Positions 8,852 through 18,557 of a stretch of 64,000 bases of DNA are shown here, piece after piece (positions within the stretch are counted from its first letter, which is position 1; each line of letters starts with the position of its first letter). The position numbers and the translations under genes are program-made. The notes under the pieces were generated by a model, which did not search any database, had not been told where the DNA came from, and saw nothing but the letters and a program-made list of their open reading frames with translations. The DNA is from Arthrobacter caoxuetaonis (GTDB lineage: Bacteria; Actinomycetota; Actinomycetes; Actinomycetales; Micrococcaceae), in assembly GCF_023921125.1 (NCBI RefSeq), contig NZ_CP099466.1, positions 2,170,001 through 2,234,000 of the forward strand, given 5' to 3'.

Positions 8852-9319
8852 GTGAACCTCTCAGAGCACCGTTATGGCATCTCACTGGAATGGACCGGGA
8901 ACCGCGGCAGCGGGACAACGAACTACCGCGGATATGGGCGGGACCACATTGTCCGCGCCGAGGGGCTGCCGGACCTGGCCGGGACCGCGGATCCCACGTT
9001 CCACGGTGACAAGGACCGGTGGAACCCAGAGCAGCTTCTGCTCACCGCACTCTCGCAGTGCCACATGCTCTCCTACCTGCACGTCGCCGTTAAAAACGGC
9101 GTCAACGTCGTTTCCTATCACGACGACGCCGAAGGCACCCTCCGGCTGAACCGCGACGGCAGCGGCGAATTTACTTCCGTACTGCTGCGTCCGCAGGTCG
9201 TCATCGACGATGGCGACCCGGACGCAGCCCTGGCCCTCCACGATGAGGCGCACCGCCTGTGCTTTATCGCCCGGAGTGTGAACTTCCCGGTGCGGCATGA
9301 GGCGGCAACCCGCGGATAG
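8852..9319 (+). CDS. OsmC family protein
   Basis: OsmC/Ohr-type protein, a family that reduces organic hydroperoxides with two cysteines. The 155-aa sequence contains the first Cys in LSQCHMLSYLH and a second in HRLCFIARSVNF, the expected pair. The N-terminal HRYGISLEWTGN strand and the FHGD-RWNPEQLLL segment fit the fold. It starts at GTG 8852, 61 bases after pepN. The real substrate is not shown by sequence; some OsmC branches have unclear roles. Confidence 0.85.
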   Translation: MNLSEHRYGISLEWTGNRGSGTTNYRGYGRDHIVRAEGLPDLAGTADPTFHGDKDRWNPEQLLLTALSQCHMLSYLHVAVKNGVNVVSYHDDAEGTLRLNRDGSGEFTSVLLRPQVVIDDGDPDAALALHDEAHRLCFIARSVNFPVRHEAATRG

Positions 9320-9375
9320 CCGTACCGGTAGCCTTGGATAAGCCGATTCGCCGAAGCTAAGGACGCCGCTGCACC

Positions 9376-10047
9376 GTGCAACTTCCAGCAACTATTTTTC
9401 CAGCCGTCATCAACTTCGATGTCACCGGCCTGCTCGAGGCCGGAATCATCGTCATCGCCGGACTCATCGTCTGGCTTGTTGCCCGCTACCTGATCTCCAA
9501 GGTTGTGGCCAGGGCCCAGAAGGGATCATCGCTGGTCCGCATCAGCGGGATGCGCTGGGCGCAGCCGGTGATGCGCAACCTCGACCACAAACGTCGAGCG
9601 CAGCGCGCTGACACCTTCGGCGCCCTGCTTCGCAGCTTCATCACGGTGGCGATCTGGACAATCGTGATCATCATGGTCCTTGACGCCATCGGCATCAACA
9701 TCGCTCCCCTGCTGGCCAGCGTGGGAATCGTCGGCATTGCCCTCGGCTTCGGCGCACGCGAACTGATCCGGGACGCCCTTGCCGGATTCTTCATCACGAT
9801 GGAAGACCAGTACGGCATCGGGGACGTGATCGAAGTCGGCACCACCACCGGCACCGTTCAGTCAGTGGGTATCAGGATCACCCGGCTGGTCGATGACCGC
9901 GGAGTGATCTGGTACATCCGCAACGGCGAGTTCGCCATGGTCGGCAACCGCTCCCAGGGAAAGTACAAGCCCGCTGCCGGTGACGACGCCGGCGAAGGTG
10001 CCGCAGCAGGCGCCACAGAAAACAAGGAAGTTAAAGGAAATGACTGA
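9376..10047 (+). CDS. MscS-family mechanosensitive ion channel
   Basis: Small-conductance mechanosensitive channel homologue that would release solutes on hypo-osmotic shock. The 223-aa protein is short. A TM helix at about residues 12-35 ([17 protein letters not shown]) is followed by a basic linker and a second helix near 85-110. The pore-lining helix has the Gly/Ala-rich pattern [19 protein letters not shown], and the beta domain contains [14 protein letters not shown] charged tail replaces most of the usual C-terminal cage. The start is GTG 9376. The 3' end overlaps the globin start by 8 bases, so the two are probably cotranscribed. Confidence 0.9.
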   Translation: MQLPATIFPAVINFDVTGLLEAGIIVIAGLIVWLVARYLISKVVARAQKGSSLVRISGMRWAQPVMRNLDHKRRAQRADTFGALLRSFITVAIWTIVIIMVLDAIGINIAPLLASVGIVGIALGFGARELIRDALAGFFITMEDQYGIGDVIEVGTTTGTVQSVGIRITRLVDDRGVIWYIRNGEFAMVGNRSQGKYKPAAGDDAGEGAAAGATENKEVKGND

Positions 10048-10489
10048 GACTCCGCACGGCCAGGGGCCGGCACTGCCGCTGACCGCTTCGACCCCCGGCA
10101 CCGGCTTCACCCAGCCCGGCTATAACTTCTACGAAGTCGTCGGAGGCCATGACACCTTCGTGAAGCTGGTCGACGTCTTCTATGACGGTGTCGCTGACGA
10201 CCCGCTGATGCGGCCCATGTATCCCGAAGAAGACCTGGGCCCGGCCAAGGAACGGCTGCTGCTCTTCCTGGAACAGTACTGGGGCGGACCCAGAACTTAC
10301 GGGGAGCAGCGCGGCCATCCGCGGCTGCGGATGCGGCACATGCCCTTCCAGGTCTCCCCCGCTGCCCGGGATGCGTGGCTGAGGCACATGCGCACGGCAG
10401 TCGATGCCCTGGAGCTCCCGCCGCTGCAGGAGCAAACACTCTGGGACTACCTGGACCGGGCCGCACACTCCATGGTCAACTCCGCCTAA
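10040..10489 (+). CDS. glbO: Group II truncated hemoglobin
   Basis: A 149-aa globin of the truncated group II class, binding heme for oxygen or NO chemistry near the membrane. Visible features are [30 protein letters not shown] helices A-C, the WGGPRTY segment, the proximal His in RMRHMPF and the G8 Trp in DAWLRHM, which is diagnostic for groups II/III. ATG 10040 overlaps the mscS-like stop by 8 bases. The preceding AAAGGA supplies the ribosome site inside that gene. Confidence 0.9.
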   Translation: MTETPHGQGPALPLTASTPGTGFTQPGYNFYEVVGGHDTFVKLVDVFYDGVADDPLMRPMYPEEDLGPAKERLLLFLEQYWGGPRTYGEQRGHPRLRMRHMPFQVSPAARDAWLRHMRTAVDALELPPLQEQTLWDYLDRAAHSMVNSA

Positions 10490-10516
10490 CCGGCGGGACA
10501 GCTCCCCGGACCGGTG

Positions 10517-11185
10517 CTAGAAGAGCACCGACGGGGGGCGTACCAGTACGTGCCCAAGGTCAGTGGAGAGCCGCAGCCAGCGGCCGTTGCTGAAGAGTGC
10601 CGCGGTGCCTCCGGCAGAGCTCTCCGGAAGGAATCCGAGCGTCAGGGCTGCGAAGGCGGCCCCGGCAGGCAGCGCCACGCCCAGCCCGGCGATCTCTTCA
10701 CTCCAAATCGGAACCCGGACGTTGTTGACCACCGCCGCTCCGGGCTGCCCGGGGATCCTCGCGGCCACTTCACGGATACCGCGGTGCGCCGTCTGTTCCA
10801 GCAGTGCCGTCTCGACGTCCGCCTCACGCTGCCATCCGGAGCGGGGAGCAGCTATCCCCGCCCAGCTCTCCGAGACGGACATGGGCGGGATGGGCAGGTT
10901 CGTTGCGTCCGCATCCATCCGTGCCAGCCGGTCCGCGACAGCTGAGAGCTGGACAGTGCTGTCCAGCGACGCCGGCCGTGCCAGCGGCATCGCCCGCATC
11001 CCGATGACGGTTGGCATCGGCTCGCCGAGAACCCGCGGCCGCAGGACACATACATACGCGGCGAGGACGTTCCCCACGGCCTGGAGACGGATCGCTCCGT
11101 CGTCGGCGCTTCGGGCGCGGGACACGAAGTTTCGGAGGTCCGCGGTGACCTGCCTGTCTGCCAAATCCAAGGACTCTGCCTGCAT
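10517..11185 (-). CDS. Hypothetical protein
   Basis: 222-aa protein I do not recognise. It starts MQAESLDLADRQV and has an N-terminal helical region, Ala/Val-rich strands (VGNVLAAYVCVLRPRV) and a middle segment with SVSESWAGI. No clear TM segment, signal peptide or metal motif is visible. Codon usage matches its neighbours. ATG 11185 overlaps the stop of the upstream thioesterase gene (TGATG), with GAGGGAG before it, so the two are translationally coupled. That coupling is the only hint about function. Confidence 0.7.
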   Translation of the reverse strand: MQAESLDLADRQVTADLRNFVSRARSADDGAIRLQAVGNVLAAYVCVLRPRVLGEPMPTVIGMRAMPLARPASLDSTVQLSAVADRLARMDADATNLPIPPMSVSESWAGIAAPRSGWQREADVETALLEQTAHRGIREVAARIPGQPGAAVVNNVRVPIWSEEIAGLGVALPAGAAFAALTLGFLPESSAGGTAALFSNGRWLRLSTDLGHVLVRPPSVLF

Positions 11186-11691
11186 CACTTAACTCCCTCG
11201 GCTGGACTCTCAACGGAACGACGGCGGCGGAACGGCGCGGGTTCTCCCCGCCAGCCCCCAAGGATCCTGCGCTGGGCATCCGAGAGCGGCACCGGACGTC
11301 CGGTGGTGCGGCTGACCATGACCATCGAGGCTTCAGCCACCGCGTAAACGGTCTCTGCGGACTCATCGGTGAGCCTGAAACCGTAAGAGAAGCTGGACCC
11401 GCCCACCTCGGTGACCCAAATCTCGATCCATGCCGGATCCTGGCTGTAGGTCAGCGGCGTCATGTACTCAATTTCCTGGCGGGCCACCAGGGTTGTTCCG
11501 AACTCGGCGGTCACGGAGCGGAACGTGGATACGCCCGCCTTCGCATCGGCTTCAGGCAAGGGCAGCAAGGAGAGCCGGACCCGGGCCTCTTCGAGGAACT
11601 GCACGTACCGGACGTTGTTGACGTGGCCGTTGACGTCCTCGTCGCCGAAGCGCAACTGGATGGGAAATCGGTGCAAAGGCATGCGAACCAT
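11185..11691 (-). CDS. Acyl-CoA thioesterase, 4HBT hotdog family
   Basis: 168-aa single-hotdog thioesterase-like protein that probably hydrolyses an acyl-CoA. The hallmark is LRFGDEDVNGHVNNVRYVQFLEEAR, quoted here as LRFGDEDVNGHVNN then RYVQFLEEAR, the FcbC/YbgC type with the catalytic Asp region near residue 19. The C-terminal half ends SRTTGRPVPLSDAQRR, typical of this branch. The gene lies divergent from tesB and is coupled downstream to a hypothetical gene. The start ATG 11691 has no strong ribosome site; ATG 11682 is an alternative. Confidence 0.85.
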   Translation of the reverse strand: MVRMPLHRFPIQLRFGDEDVNGHVNNVRYVQFLEEARVRLSLLPLPEADAKAGVSTFRSVTAEFGTTLVARQEIEYMTPLTYSQDPAWIEIWVTEVGGSSFSYGFRLTDESAETVYAVAEASMVMVSRTTGRPVPLSDAQRRILGGWRGEPAPFRRRRSVESPAEGVK

Positions 11692-11885
11692 CTTCGCAGG
11701 TAGAACGCAGCTGGCGCGAAGTCAGGCTCCTGCCGGTAGGCTCCGGAACCTCTGCGCCATTGTATGGCCAGGGCCGAAATGTTGGGCCGGCCCTGCTGAT
11801 GCGTCTAATCTCGAGAGAGATCCACGTCTGCCGGAACCCCGTATTCGGCAGACTGCCACCGCTTTTTGCAAGGAGACACACACCT

Positions 11886-12785
11886 ATGGCGCCAGCCGAC
11901 GACTTCGATCCGACGGCCGCACTGATCGAGCTTCTCGACCTGAGCAACGCGGGCGGTGCCAAGACCGACGAAGACATCTTCGTGGGAGGGTCCCAGCAGG
12001 AACCACGCAAGAGAGTCTTCGGCGGCCAGGTTCTCGGCCAGTCGCTCGTTGCCGCGGCGCGGACGGTCCCCCCGGAGCGGCTCATGCACTCCATGCACGG
12101 CTATTTCCTGCGCCCCGGTGACACGGAAGTGCCGATCACGTTCGGTGTGGAGCGGCTGCGGGACGGCCGGTCCTTCTCGGCCCGGCGGACGCATGCCTAT
12201 CAGAACGGCCTGCCTATCCTGTCCCTCATTGCCTCATTCCAGCTCCCCGACGAGGGCCTGGACCATCAGGAGCCCATGCCTGAAGGCATACCCGATCCGG
12301 AGACCCTTCCTACGACGGCGCAGCTGCTCTCCGGTTTCGACCACCCGGTTGCGAAGGCCTGGTCGTATTACCGGCCCATGGACATCCGCCACGTGACCCA
12401 GCCCGTGTATTTCCAGGCCGACCCCGAACGCACAGCGCGCAACGCCGTGTGGATGAAGACATTCGGTCCGATGCCCGATGACCAGAACCTGCACCGCGCC
12501 GCGCTTGCCTATGCCACGGACTACACCATCCTGGAACCGGTCCTGCGGCGGCACGGCATTTCCTGGGCCAGCCGGGGCATGTCCGTAGCAAGCCTTGACC
12601 ATGCCATGTGGTGGCACCGCCCGCTGCGTGTGGACGACTGGCTGCTCTATGTCCAGGAGTCCCCCAGTGCTTCCGGAGCCCGCGGTCTCTCCTCCGGACG
12701 GATCTTCAACCGTTCCGGAGAGCTCGTAGCCACCGTGGCCCAGGAAGGCATGCTCCGGCTGCCGGATTATCCCGCCTTCCAGTAG
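11886..12785 (+). CDS. tesB: Acyl-CoA thioesterase II
   Basis: Double-hotdog thioesterase of 299 aa that hydrolyses medium and long acyl-CoA. Family features are RVFGGQVLGQSLVAAARTV near the N-terminus, HSMHGYFLRPGD, and the C-terminal catalytic Asp context LDHAMWWHRPLRVDDWLLY. ATG 11886 is preceded by AAGGAG about 11 bases upstream. The gene is monocistronic: it faces away from the 4HBT thioesterase and ends at a strong bidirectional terminator. Confidence 0.93.
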   Translation: MAPADDFDPTAALIELLDLSNAGGAKTDEDIFVGGSQQEPRKRVFGGQVLGQSLVAAARTVPPERLMHSMHGYFLRPGDTEVPITFGVERLRDGRSFSARRTHAYQNGLPILSLIASFQLPDEGLDHQEPMPEGIPDPETLPTTAQLLSGFDHPVAKAWSYYRPMDIRHVTQPVYFQADPERTARNAVWMKTFGPMPDDQNLHRAALAYATDYTILEPVLRRHGISWASRGMSVASLDHAMWWHRPLRVDDWLLYVQESPSASGARGLSSGRIFNRSGELVATVAQEGMLRLPDYPAFQ

Positions 12786-12803
12786 TCCCGCGCGCACGCA
12801 AAA

Positions 12804-12839
12804 GCGAAAGCGCCCTGCCGTTCGGCAGGGCGCTTTCGC
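12804..12839. terminator. Bidirectional terminator between tesB and ettA
   Basis: Perfect 16-bp stem GCGAAAGCGCCCTGCC / GGCAGGGCGCTTTCGC with a four-base loop, lying between two convergent genes. There is no long T tract, but stem strength and position support termination in both directions. Confidence 0.75.
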
Positions 12840-12862
12840 GTGTCAGGCAGATTCCGCTTGAG

Positions 12863-14545
<1,683 letters not shown>

Positions 14546-14654
14546 GCTCTCAGGCTAGTGTGTCGACACCACTATGTGCCATTTGGCGGGAAGCGGGCTG
14601 CAGGCGTCATCGGCACGATGCACCGGTTGCGGCGGCGGGGTTCAGCCCGGCGTA

Positions 14655-15161
14655 TCAGCGGTCATCACCGAGCAGGCAGGCACCATTGGCCAGCGCAGGC
14701 ACAACGGTCACGGTGGCGGTCCCGCTTCGAATCTCTGCCAGTACGCAGTCCTGCCCCACCGCCGCGGCGGAAACAATCGAATCAACAGCCAGTCCAGTGG
14801 GCGTGGAGTCCTGCGAGACTTCGACGACGTCCGGGCTGAATCCGGCGGCAGCGTAGGCTGCCCGCACTTCGTCCCGGGACGGCGCAGGAACCTCTGCAGC
14901 CAGCGCGGTGAGCTCCAGGCGGACGGCTTCTGCCTCTGCGGGAGCACCTTCCGCCGGCTCGGAAACGGCCGGCGCCTCCGGCGCTGCCGAGGACTGGGGT
15001 TCCTCGGCAGGCGCGGTTGCAGGTGCGCTGCAGCCGCCTACGGTCAGGATCAGTCCCACGAGGGTCACTGCTGCGAGCACGGTTGCGGAAGCAGAACGTC
15101 GCTGCTTCGTCCCCCGGGCACCGTCCGGGCCAGCTGCCGGTCCGTGATTAGCTGCGGTCAT
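14655..15161 (-). CDS. Lipoprotein of unknown function
   Basis: 168-aa predicted lipoprotein. A positively charged N-terminus (GTKQRR) leads into a hydrophobic stretch ending in the lipobox LTVGGC at about residue 44. An Ala/Pro/Glu-rich linker follows, then a compact domain with AAYAAAGF and VGQDCVLAEIRSG. It may belong to the small Micrococcaceae lipoprotein family annotated as DUF6993, but I am not certain. It sits alone between ettA and ssb on the same strand. Confidence 0.7.
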   Translation of the reverse strand: MTAANHGPAAGPDGARGTKQRRSASATVLAAVTLVGLILTVGGCSAPATAPAEEPQSSAAPEAPAVSEPAEGAPAEAEAVRLELTALAAEVPAPSRDEVRAAYAAAGFSPDVVEVSQDSTPTGLAVDSIVSAAAVGQDCVLAEIRSGTATVTVVPALANGACLLGDDR

Positions 15162-15217
15162 TGCGCCATTCTGCCACGCGGCCCGGACGATGCCGAGGCG
15201 CCCGGCCCGGCATACCG

Positions 15218-15778
15218 TCAGTAGGCCGCCGACGCCCGCTCGGGTTCCCCGGTGTGGGCCTCTGCGGAACCGAAATCCATTCCTATGCCGGCGTCCATTG
15301 TCTCCGCGGGCTGGAAACCCTCGGCTTCCCCGCTGCCCAGGAGTTCACCGGTGACCGGGTCGACGTCGCCCGGCAGGTCATGGCTGTCTTCCCCGGTGCT
15401 GCGCTGGGAAGACTTGTCACTGATGTTGCGCCTGAAATTAGCTGTCCCCCACATCAGGTCATGTCCCACTGCGTCGGCATCGATATCCACTGAGGTTCCG
15501 CTGCGGCCGCCGTCGGTGGCCCACTGACGGACCCTCAGCCGCCCGGTGACGATGACCCTGTCGCCCTTGTGGACACTCACGCCCGCGTTGGTGGCCAGTT
15601 GCCGGAACATCGACACGGAGTACCAGTTGGTATGGCCGTCCACCCAGAGCCCGGTTTCCCGGTCTATCCGCCGTTCAGTGGTGCACATCCGGAAACCGGC
15701 GATAGCCAGGCCGCTGTCGGCTGTGGTGGTGCGGACCTCCGTGGCAACGAACCCGCGAAGAGTGATCGAATCGGTCAT
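15218..15778 (-). CDS. ssb: Single-stranded DNA-binding protein (paralogue)
   Basis: OB-fold SSB of 186 aa. The core reads ITLRGFVATEV, GLAIAGFRMCTTERR, NWYSVSMFRQLATN and GDRVIVTGRLRVRQW. After residue 110 the tail is Asp/Gly-rich but ends ERASAAY, without the acidic DDDIPF-type tip that recruits partner proteins. It is therefore probably the accessory SSB, with the housekeeping copy elsewhere (usually beside rpsF/rpsR). ATG 15778 has GGGGAAG upstream. No linked recombination or competence gene is adjacent. Confidence 0.88.
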   Translation of the reverse strand: MTDSITLRGFVATEVRTTTADSGLAIAGFRMCTTERRIDRETGLWVDGHTNWYSVSMFRQLATNAGVSVHKGDRVIVTGRLRVRQWATDGGRSGTSVDIDADAVGHDLMWGTANFRRNISDKSSQRSTGEDSHDLPGDVDPVTGELLGSGEAEGFQPAETMDAGIGMDFGSAEAHTGEPERASAAY

Positions 15779-16042
15779 GGTGCTTCCCCTGCTTTCGGTG
15801 GCGGCGCCCGCCAAGACGCCTGCTCCAGCCCGGCACATCCGCCGGTCGCCTCATCGTTCCCGACTCGGCGGCAGGGTTCGGCGGGTTCGGCCGGGCTGTG
15901 GATCCAGGGTGCCGCACTGCCCGGTCCTTGTGGCTGGGGAGGGAATGTCCGCAGGCAGAAGCGCCGCAGGCATCAGCGCGCGCCAGCCGGCAAGGGAAGA
16001 TCCGGGAACTGAGCATCCGGCGTTAATGCGGGGACGCAGTGG

Positions 16043-16115
16043 TGCCCCCGGCGCGACTCGAACGCGCAACCTACGGATTAGAAGGCCGTTGCTCTATCCA
16101 TTGAGCTACGGGGGC
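16043..16115 (-). tRNA. tRNA-Arg (anticodon TCT)
   Basis: The reverse strand gives acceptor GCCCCCG/CGGGGGC, D arm AGCTCAATGGATAGAGC, an anticodon loop CTTCTAA with TCT, and T arm GTTCGAGTC. It is 73 nt long with discriminator A at 16043. It is divergent from the DUF4397 gene. Confidence 0.95.
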
Positions 16116-16223
16116 AGACCAATCGATGATACTACGCAGCCAGTGTGTGACATGGGCAGGCTCTCCGTCCGGGCGCGAATTTCGTTCCTGCGCGGAGGTG
16201 CCGAAAATTTTTTCCATTCATCT

Positions 16224-16240
16224 GCATCCAAATTGGATGC
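16224..16240. promoter_or_regulatory. 17-bp palindrome upstream of DUF4397-sortase-sigma cluster
   Basis: GCATCCAA-A-TTGGATGC is a perfect palindrome with a single central base, 71 bases before the first gene of the cluster. The AT-rich run AAAATTTTTTCC lies just upstream. It looks like an operator for a dimeric regulator; no regulator in the window can be assigned to it. Confidence 0.5.
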
Positions 16241-16273
16241 CCCGGAAGTAAAGGAGGTGTAGGCCACAAAGAA

Positions 16274-16292
16274 GCCGGGTCATGAGCCCGGC
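16274..16292 (+). promoter_or_regulatory. Leader hairpin before DUF4397 gene
   Basis: GCCGGG-TCATGAG-CCCGGC forms a short GC-rich stem-loop in the 5' leader. It ends 18 bases before the ATG and is followed by AAAGGAG. No T run is present, so an mRNA-stability or translation element is more likely than a terminator. Confidence 0.4.
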
Positions 16293-16310
16293 GAAACCAA
16301 AGGAGAAGCC

Positions 16311-17138
16311 ATGCGCAGGACCGCCACACTTTTCGCAGCAGCAGGCCTGGCAGCCGGGGCCGGATTGGCGGCAGCCCCCGCGGCATCCGCCGCGGACGAT
16401 GCCCAGCTCTCAGTCTTCCACGCAGTTCCCGACACCACTGTCGACGTTTACGTCAACGGAGCACTGACCCTCGACGATTTCACTCCGGGCAGCATGGCGG
16501 GCCCGCTCTCACTTCCGGCAGGAAGCTATGAGCTCGCCGTCACCGCAGCTGATGCCGCAGACGCTTCCGCTCCAATTATCGGTCCGGTTTCCGCCCAGCT
16601 CACCGCCGGCGGCAACTTCACCGCCGTCGCCAACCTGAGCGCGGATGGAACACCGACGGCGAACGTGTACTCGAACGACATGTCCACCGTGGACCCGGGC
16701 AAGGCACATCTGACGGTTCGGCACGTCGCGGCAGCACCGGCTGTTGACGTCCTGGCCAACGGGACCGCCGTCATCACCAACCTGGCCAACCCCGAGGAGA
16801 AGACACTGGCGGTTGACGCCGGGACCATCTCCGCCTCGGTCGCGGCAGCCGGAACCACTGAACCCGTCATTGGCCCGGCTGACCTCACCCTCCCCGAGGG
16901 TGTCCACACGATCGTTTACGCCTGGGGCTCGCTGGAAGACGGCAACCTGGCCCTCGCCACGCAGACGATCGAAGGCATGGAAAGCGCACCGAACGCCGTA
17001 CCCGGTGCCTTGCCGGCCGCTGAGGACAACTCCGGTGCCATGCTGGCCGCAGCCGGCGGGCTGACCCTGATGGCACTGGCCGGCACGGCCTTCGTCGCAC
17101 GCCGCCGCAGCACGGCCAAGGCTGAGTCCGGCCTCTAG
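16311..17138 (+). CDS. DUF4397 surface protein with C-terminal sorting-like tail
   Basis: Predicted exported 275-aa protein. The signal peptide (RRTATLF to AAPAASA, residues 1-27) is followed by two DUF4397 beta domains (LSVFHAVPDTTVDVYVNG and LTVRHVAAAPAVDVLANG). The C-terminus has the tripartite layout of a sortase substrate: ALPAAEDNSG, then a hydrophobic helix (AAAGGLTLMALAGTAFVA) and a basic RRRS tail. LPAAE is not a canonical LPxTG. The next gene, 109 bases on, encodes a class F sortase, which supports but does not prove substrate status. The ATG has AAAGGAG upstream. Confidence 0.85.
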   Translation: MRRTATLFAAAGLAAGAGLAAAPAASAADDAQLSVFHAVPDTTVDVYVNGALTLDDFTPGSMAGPLSLPAGSYELAVTAADAADASAPIIGPVSAQLTAGGNFTAVANLSADGTPTANVYSNDMSTVDPGKAHLTVRHVAAAPAVDVLANGTAVITNLANPEEKTLAVDAGTISASVAAAGTTEPVIGPADLTLPEGVHTIVYAWGSLEDGNLALATQTIEGMESAPNAVPGALPAAEDNSGAMLAAAGGLTLMALAGTAFVARRRSTAKAESGL

Positions 17139-17247
17139 GCCCCACGGCGCCCTGCGCCCTCCAGCGAAGGTGCAGCGCGGCTCCCATGGCCGCGCTGCAC
17201 CTTCCTTCAGCCACCCCTTCAACCACAGTCCAGGAGGAGAACCCCCT

Positions 17248-17919
17248 ATGACCAAGGCCGCACGTCAGCGCCGCTTCCTCGCGGGCGCACTGCTCGTCGC
17301 AGGAACCCTGGGAATCGGCGCCTGCGGCACCGGAGCATCCGCGCCGGAACCAGTTGCCACCCAGACGCAGGCCTCATCCAGTGCACCGGCGGCTGGGGCC
17401 CCTGCACCGGTTCCCCTCGGGGATCCCGGGAATATTCCTGTCCGGCAGGCCTCACCGGAGGCATCGGAAAGCATCCCGGCACCGGTCCGGGTACAGGTGG
17501 AAGGAACCGGGATTGACCTTGAAGTCGTGCCCGTCGGCGTAGAGGAGAACGGCGCCATGACCATTCCCGACAATCATTTCCAGGCCGGGTGGTACCGCTA
17601 CGGGCCGGCTCCAGGTGCAGCATCAGGCTCTTCAGTGCTGGCAGCGCACGTCGATTCGCAGACCGAAGTCCTGCCCATCGCGTCCTTGAAGGACGTTGAA
17701 CCCGGAACCCGCGTGATCGTCACCAGGGAGGACGGCACCACCCTCACCTACCAAACGGAAAAGGTTGAAAACATCGCCAAGCGTTCGCTTGACGGCCACC
17801 GCCTCTTCGACCGCACCGGCGGGCACCTGCTGAAGCTGGTTACCTGCGGCGGCAAGTGGCTCGACACGGAGAATGACTATGAAGATAACGTTGTGCTTAC
17901 GGCAACACCGGTATCATAG
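17248..17919 (+). CDS. Class F sortase, lipoprotein-type N-terminus
   Basis: Transpeptidase-like cysteine enzyme of 223 aa at the outer face of the membrane. Residues 1-27 hold a charged start and a hydrophobic segment with a lipobox-like LGIGAC, then a long Ala/Pro/Ser linker. The catalytic core shows the His in VLAAHVDS and the Cys in LVTCGGKW, followed by YEDNVVLTATP. The Arg that completes the usual His-Cys-Arg set is not obvious near YEDN. ATG 17248 has GGAGGAG at good spacing. Its probable substrate is the preceding DUF4397 protein; the sigma factor gene follows within 70 bases. Confidence 0.85.
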   Translation: MTKAARQRRFLAGALLVAGTLGIGACGTGASAPEPVATQTQASSSAPAAGAPAPVPLGDPGNIPVRQASPEASESIPAPVRVQVEGTGIDLEVVPVGVEENGAMTIPDNHFQAGWYRYGPAPGAASGSSVLAAHVDSQTEVLPIASLKDVEPGTRVIVTREDGTTLTYQTEKVENIAKRSLDGHRLFDRTGGHLLKLVTCGGKWLDTENDYEDNVVLTATPVS

Positions 17920-17987
17920 GGACATTCCGCATGCTCAGCGGCCATCAGGCTGCACGTCGGCAGGCCAACGGCAGGAGAACGCAGCAG

Positions 17988-18557
17988 ATGTCATCCGGTG
18001 CCCCCGAGTGGGACGACGGCCTCGACGAGGCCTTCGCCGCAGGTGAGGAGGCAGCCCTTGCCGAGGCTTACCGCCGCTTCGCTCCGCTGGTGCGCAGCAT
18101 GTCGCTGCGGCGGCTGGCGGACGCGGCTGCAGCCGACGACGCCGTGCAGGAAGTCTTCATCAGGGCCTGGCGCTACCGGCAGACTTACTCTCCCGCACGC
18201 TCCACCCTGGCGGCCTGGCTGATCGGCATCTCCCGCAACGTTGCTGCCACGATGACCTCCTCCAGGATCCGTGAGGATGAAATCATGGAAGGCGCGGCGT
18301 CGAGGGAACAACGGTCTGTTCCGGCCGGGCCGGATCCCGAAACTGTGGCGGACAAAGTTGTGCTCGACGCCGAACTCACCCGCCTGGGAGAACCCCAGCA
18401 TTCGATCCTGCGGCTGGCCTTCCACGAAGACCTCACTCACCAGCAGATATCTGATCGTCTCGAGCTTCCGCTGGGAACCGTAAAGAGCCATATCCGCCGG
18501 GGACTGACCCAACTGCGGCAACGATTGGAGGTAAGCGATGCAGCACCTGCACGATGA
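17988..18557 (+). CDS. ECF-type RNA polymerase sigma factor
   Basis: Sigma-70 family factor with only regions 2 and 4, 189 aa. Region 2 contains AAADDAVQEVFIRAWRYRQ, which binds core polymerase and the -10 element. Region 4 contains LAFHEDLTHQQISDRLELP followed by LGTVKSHIRRGL, the HTH for -35. GGAG lies upstream of ATG 17988; ATG 17931 would add 19 residues. The gene overlaps the anti-sigma gene by 20 bases, the usual cognate arrangement. Target promoters are not identifiable here. Confidence 0.92.
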   Translation: MSSGAPEWDDGLDEAFAAGEEAALAEAYRRFAPLVRSMSLRRLADAAAADDAVQEVFIRAWRYRQTYSPARSTLAAWLIGISRNVAATMTSSRIREDEIMEGAASREQRSVPAGPDPETVADKVVLDAELTRLGEPQHSILRLAFHEDLTHQQISDRLELPLGTVKSHIRRGLTQLRQRLEVSDAAPAR

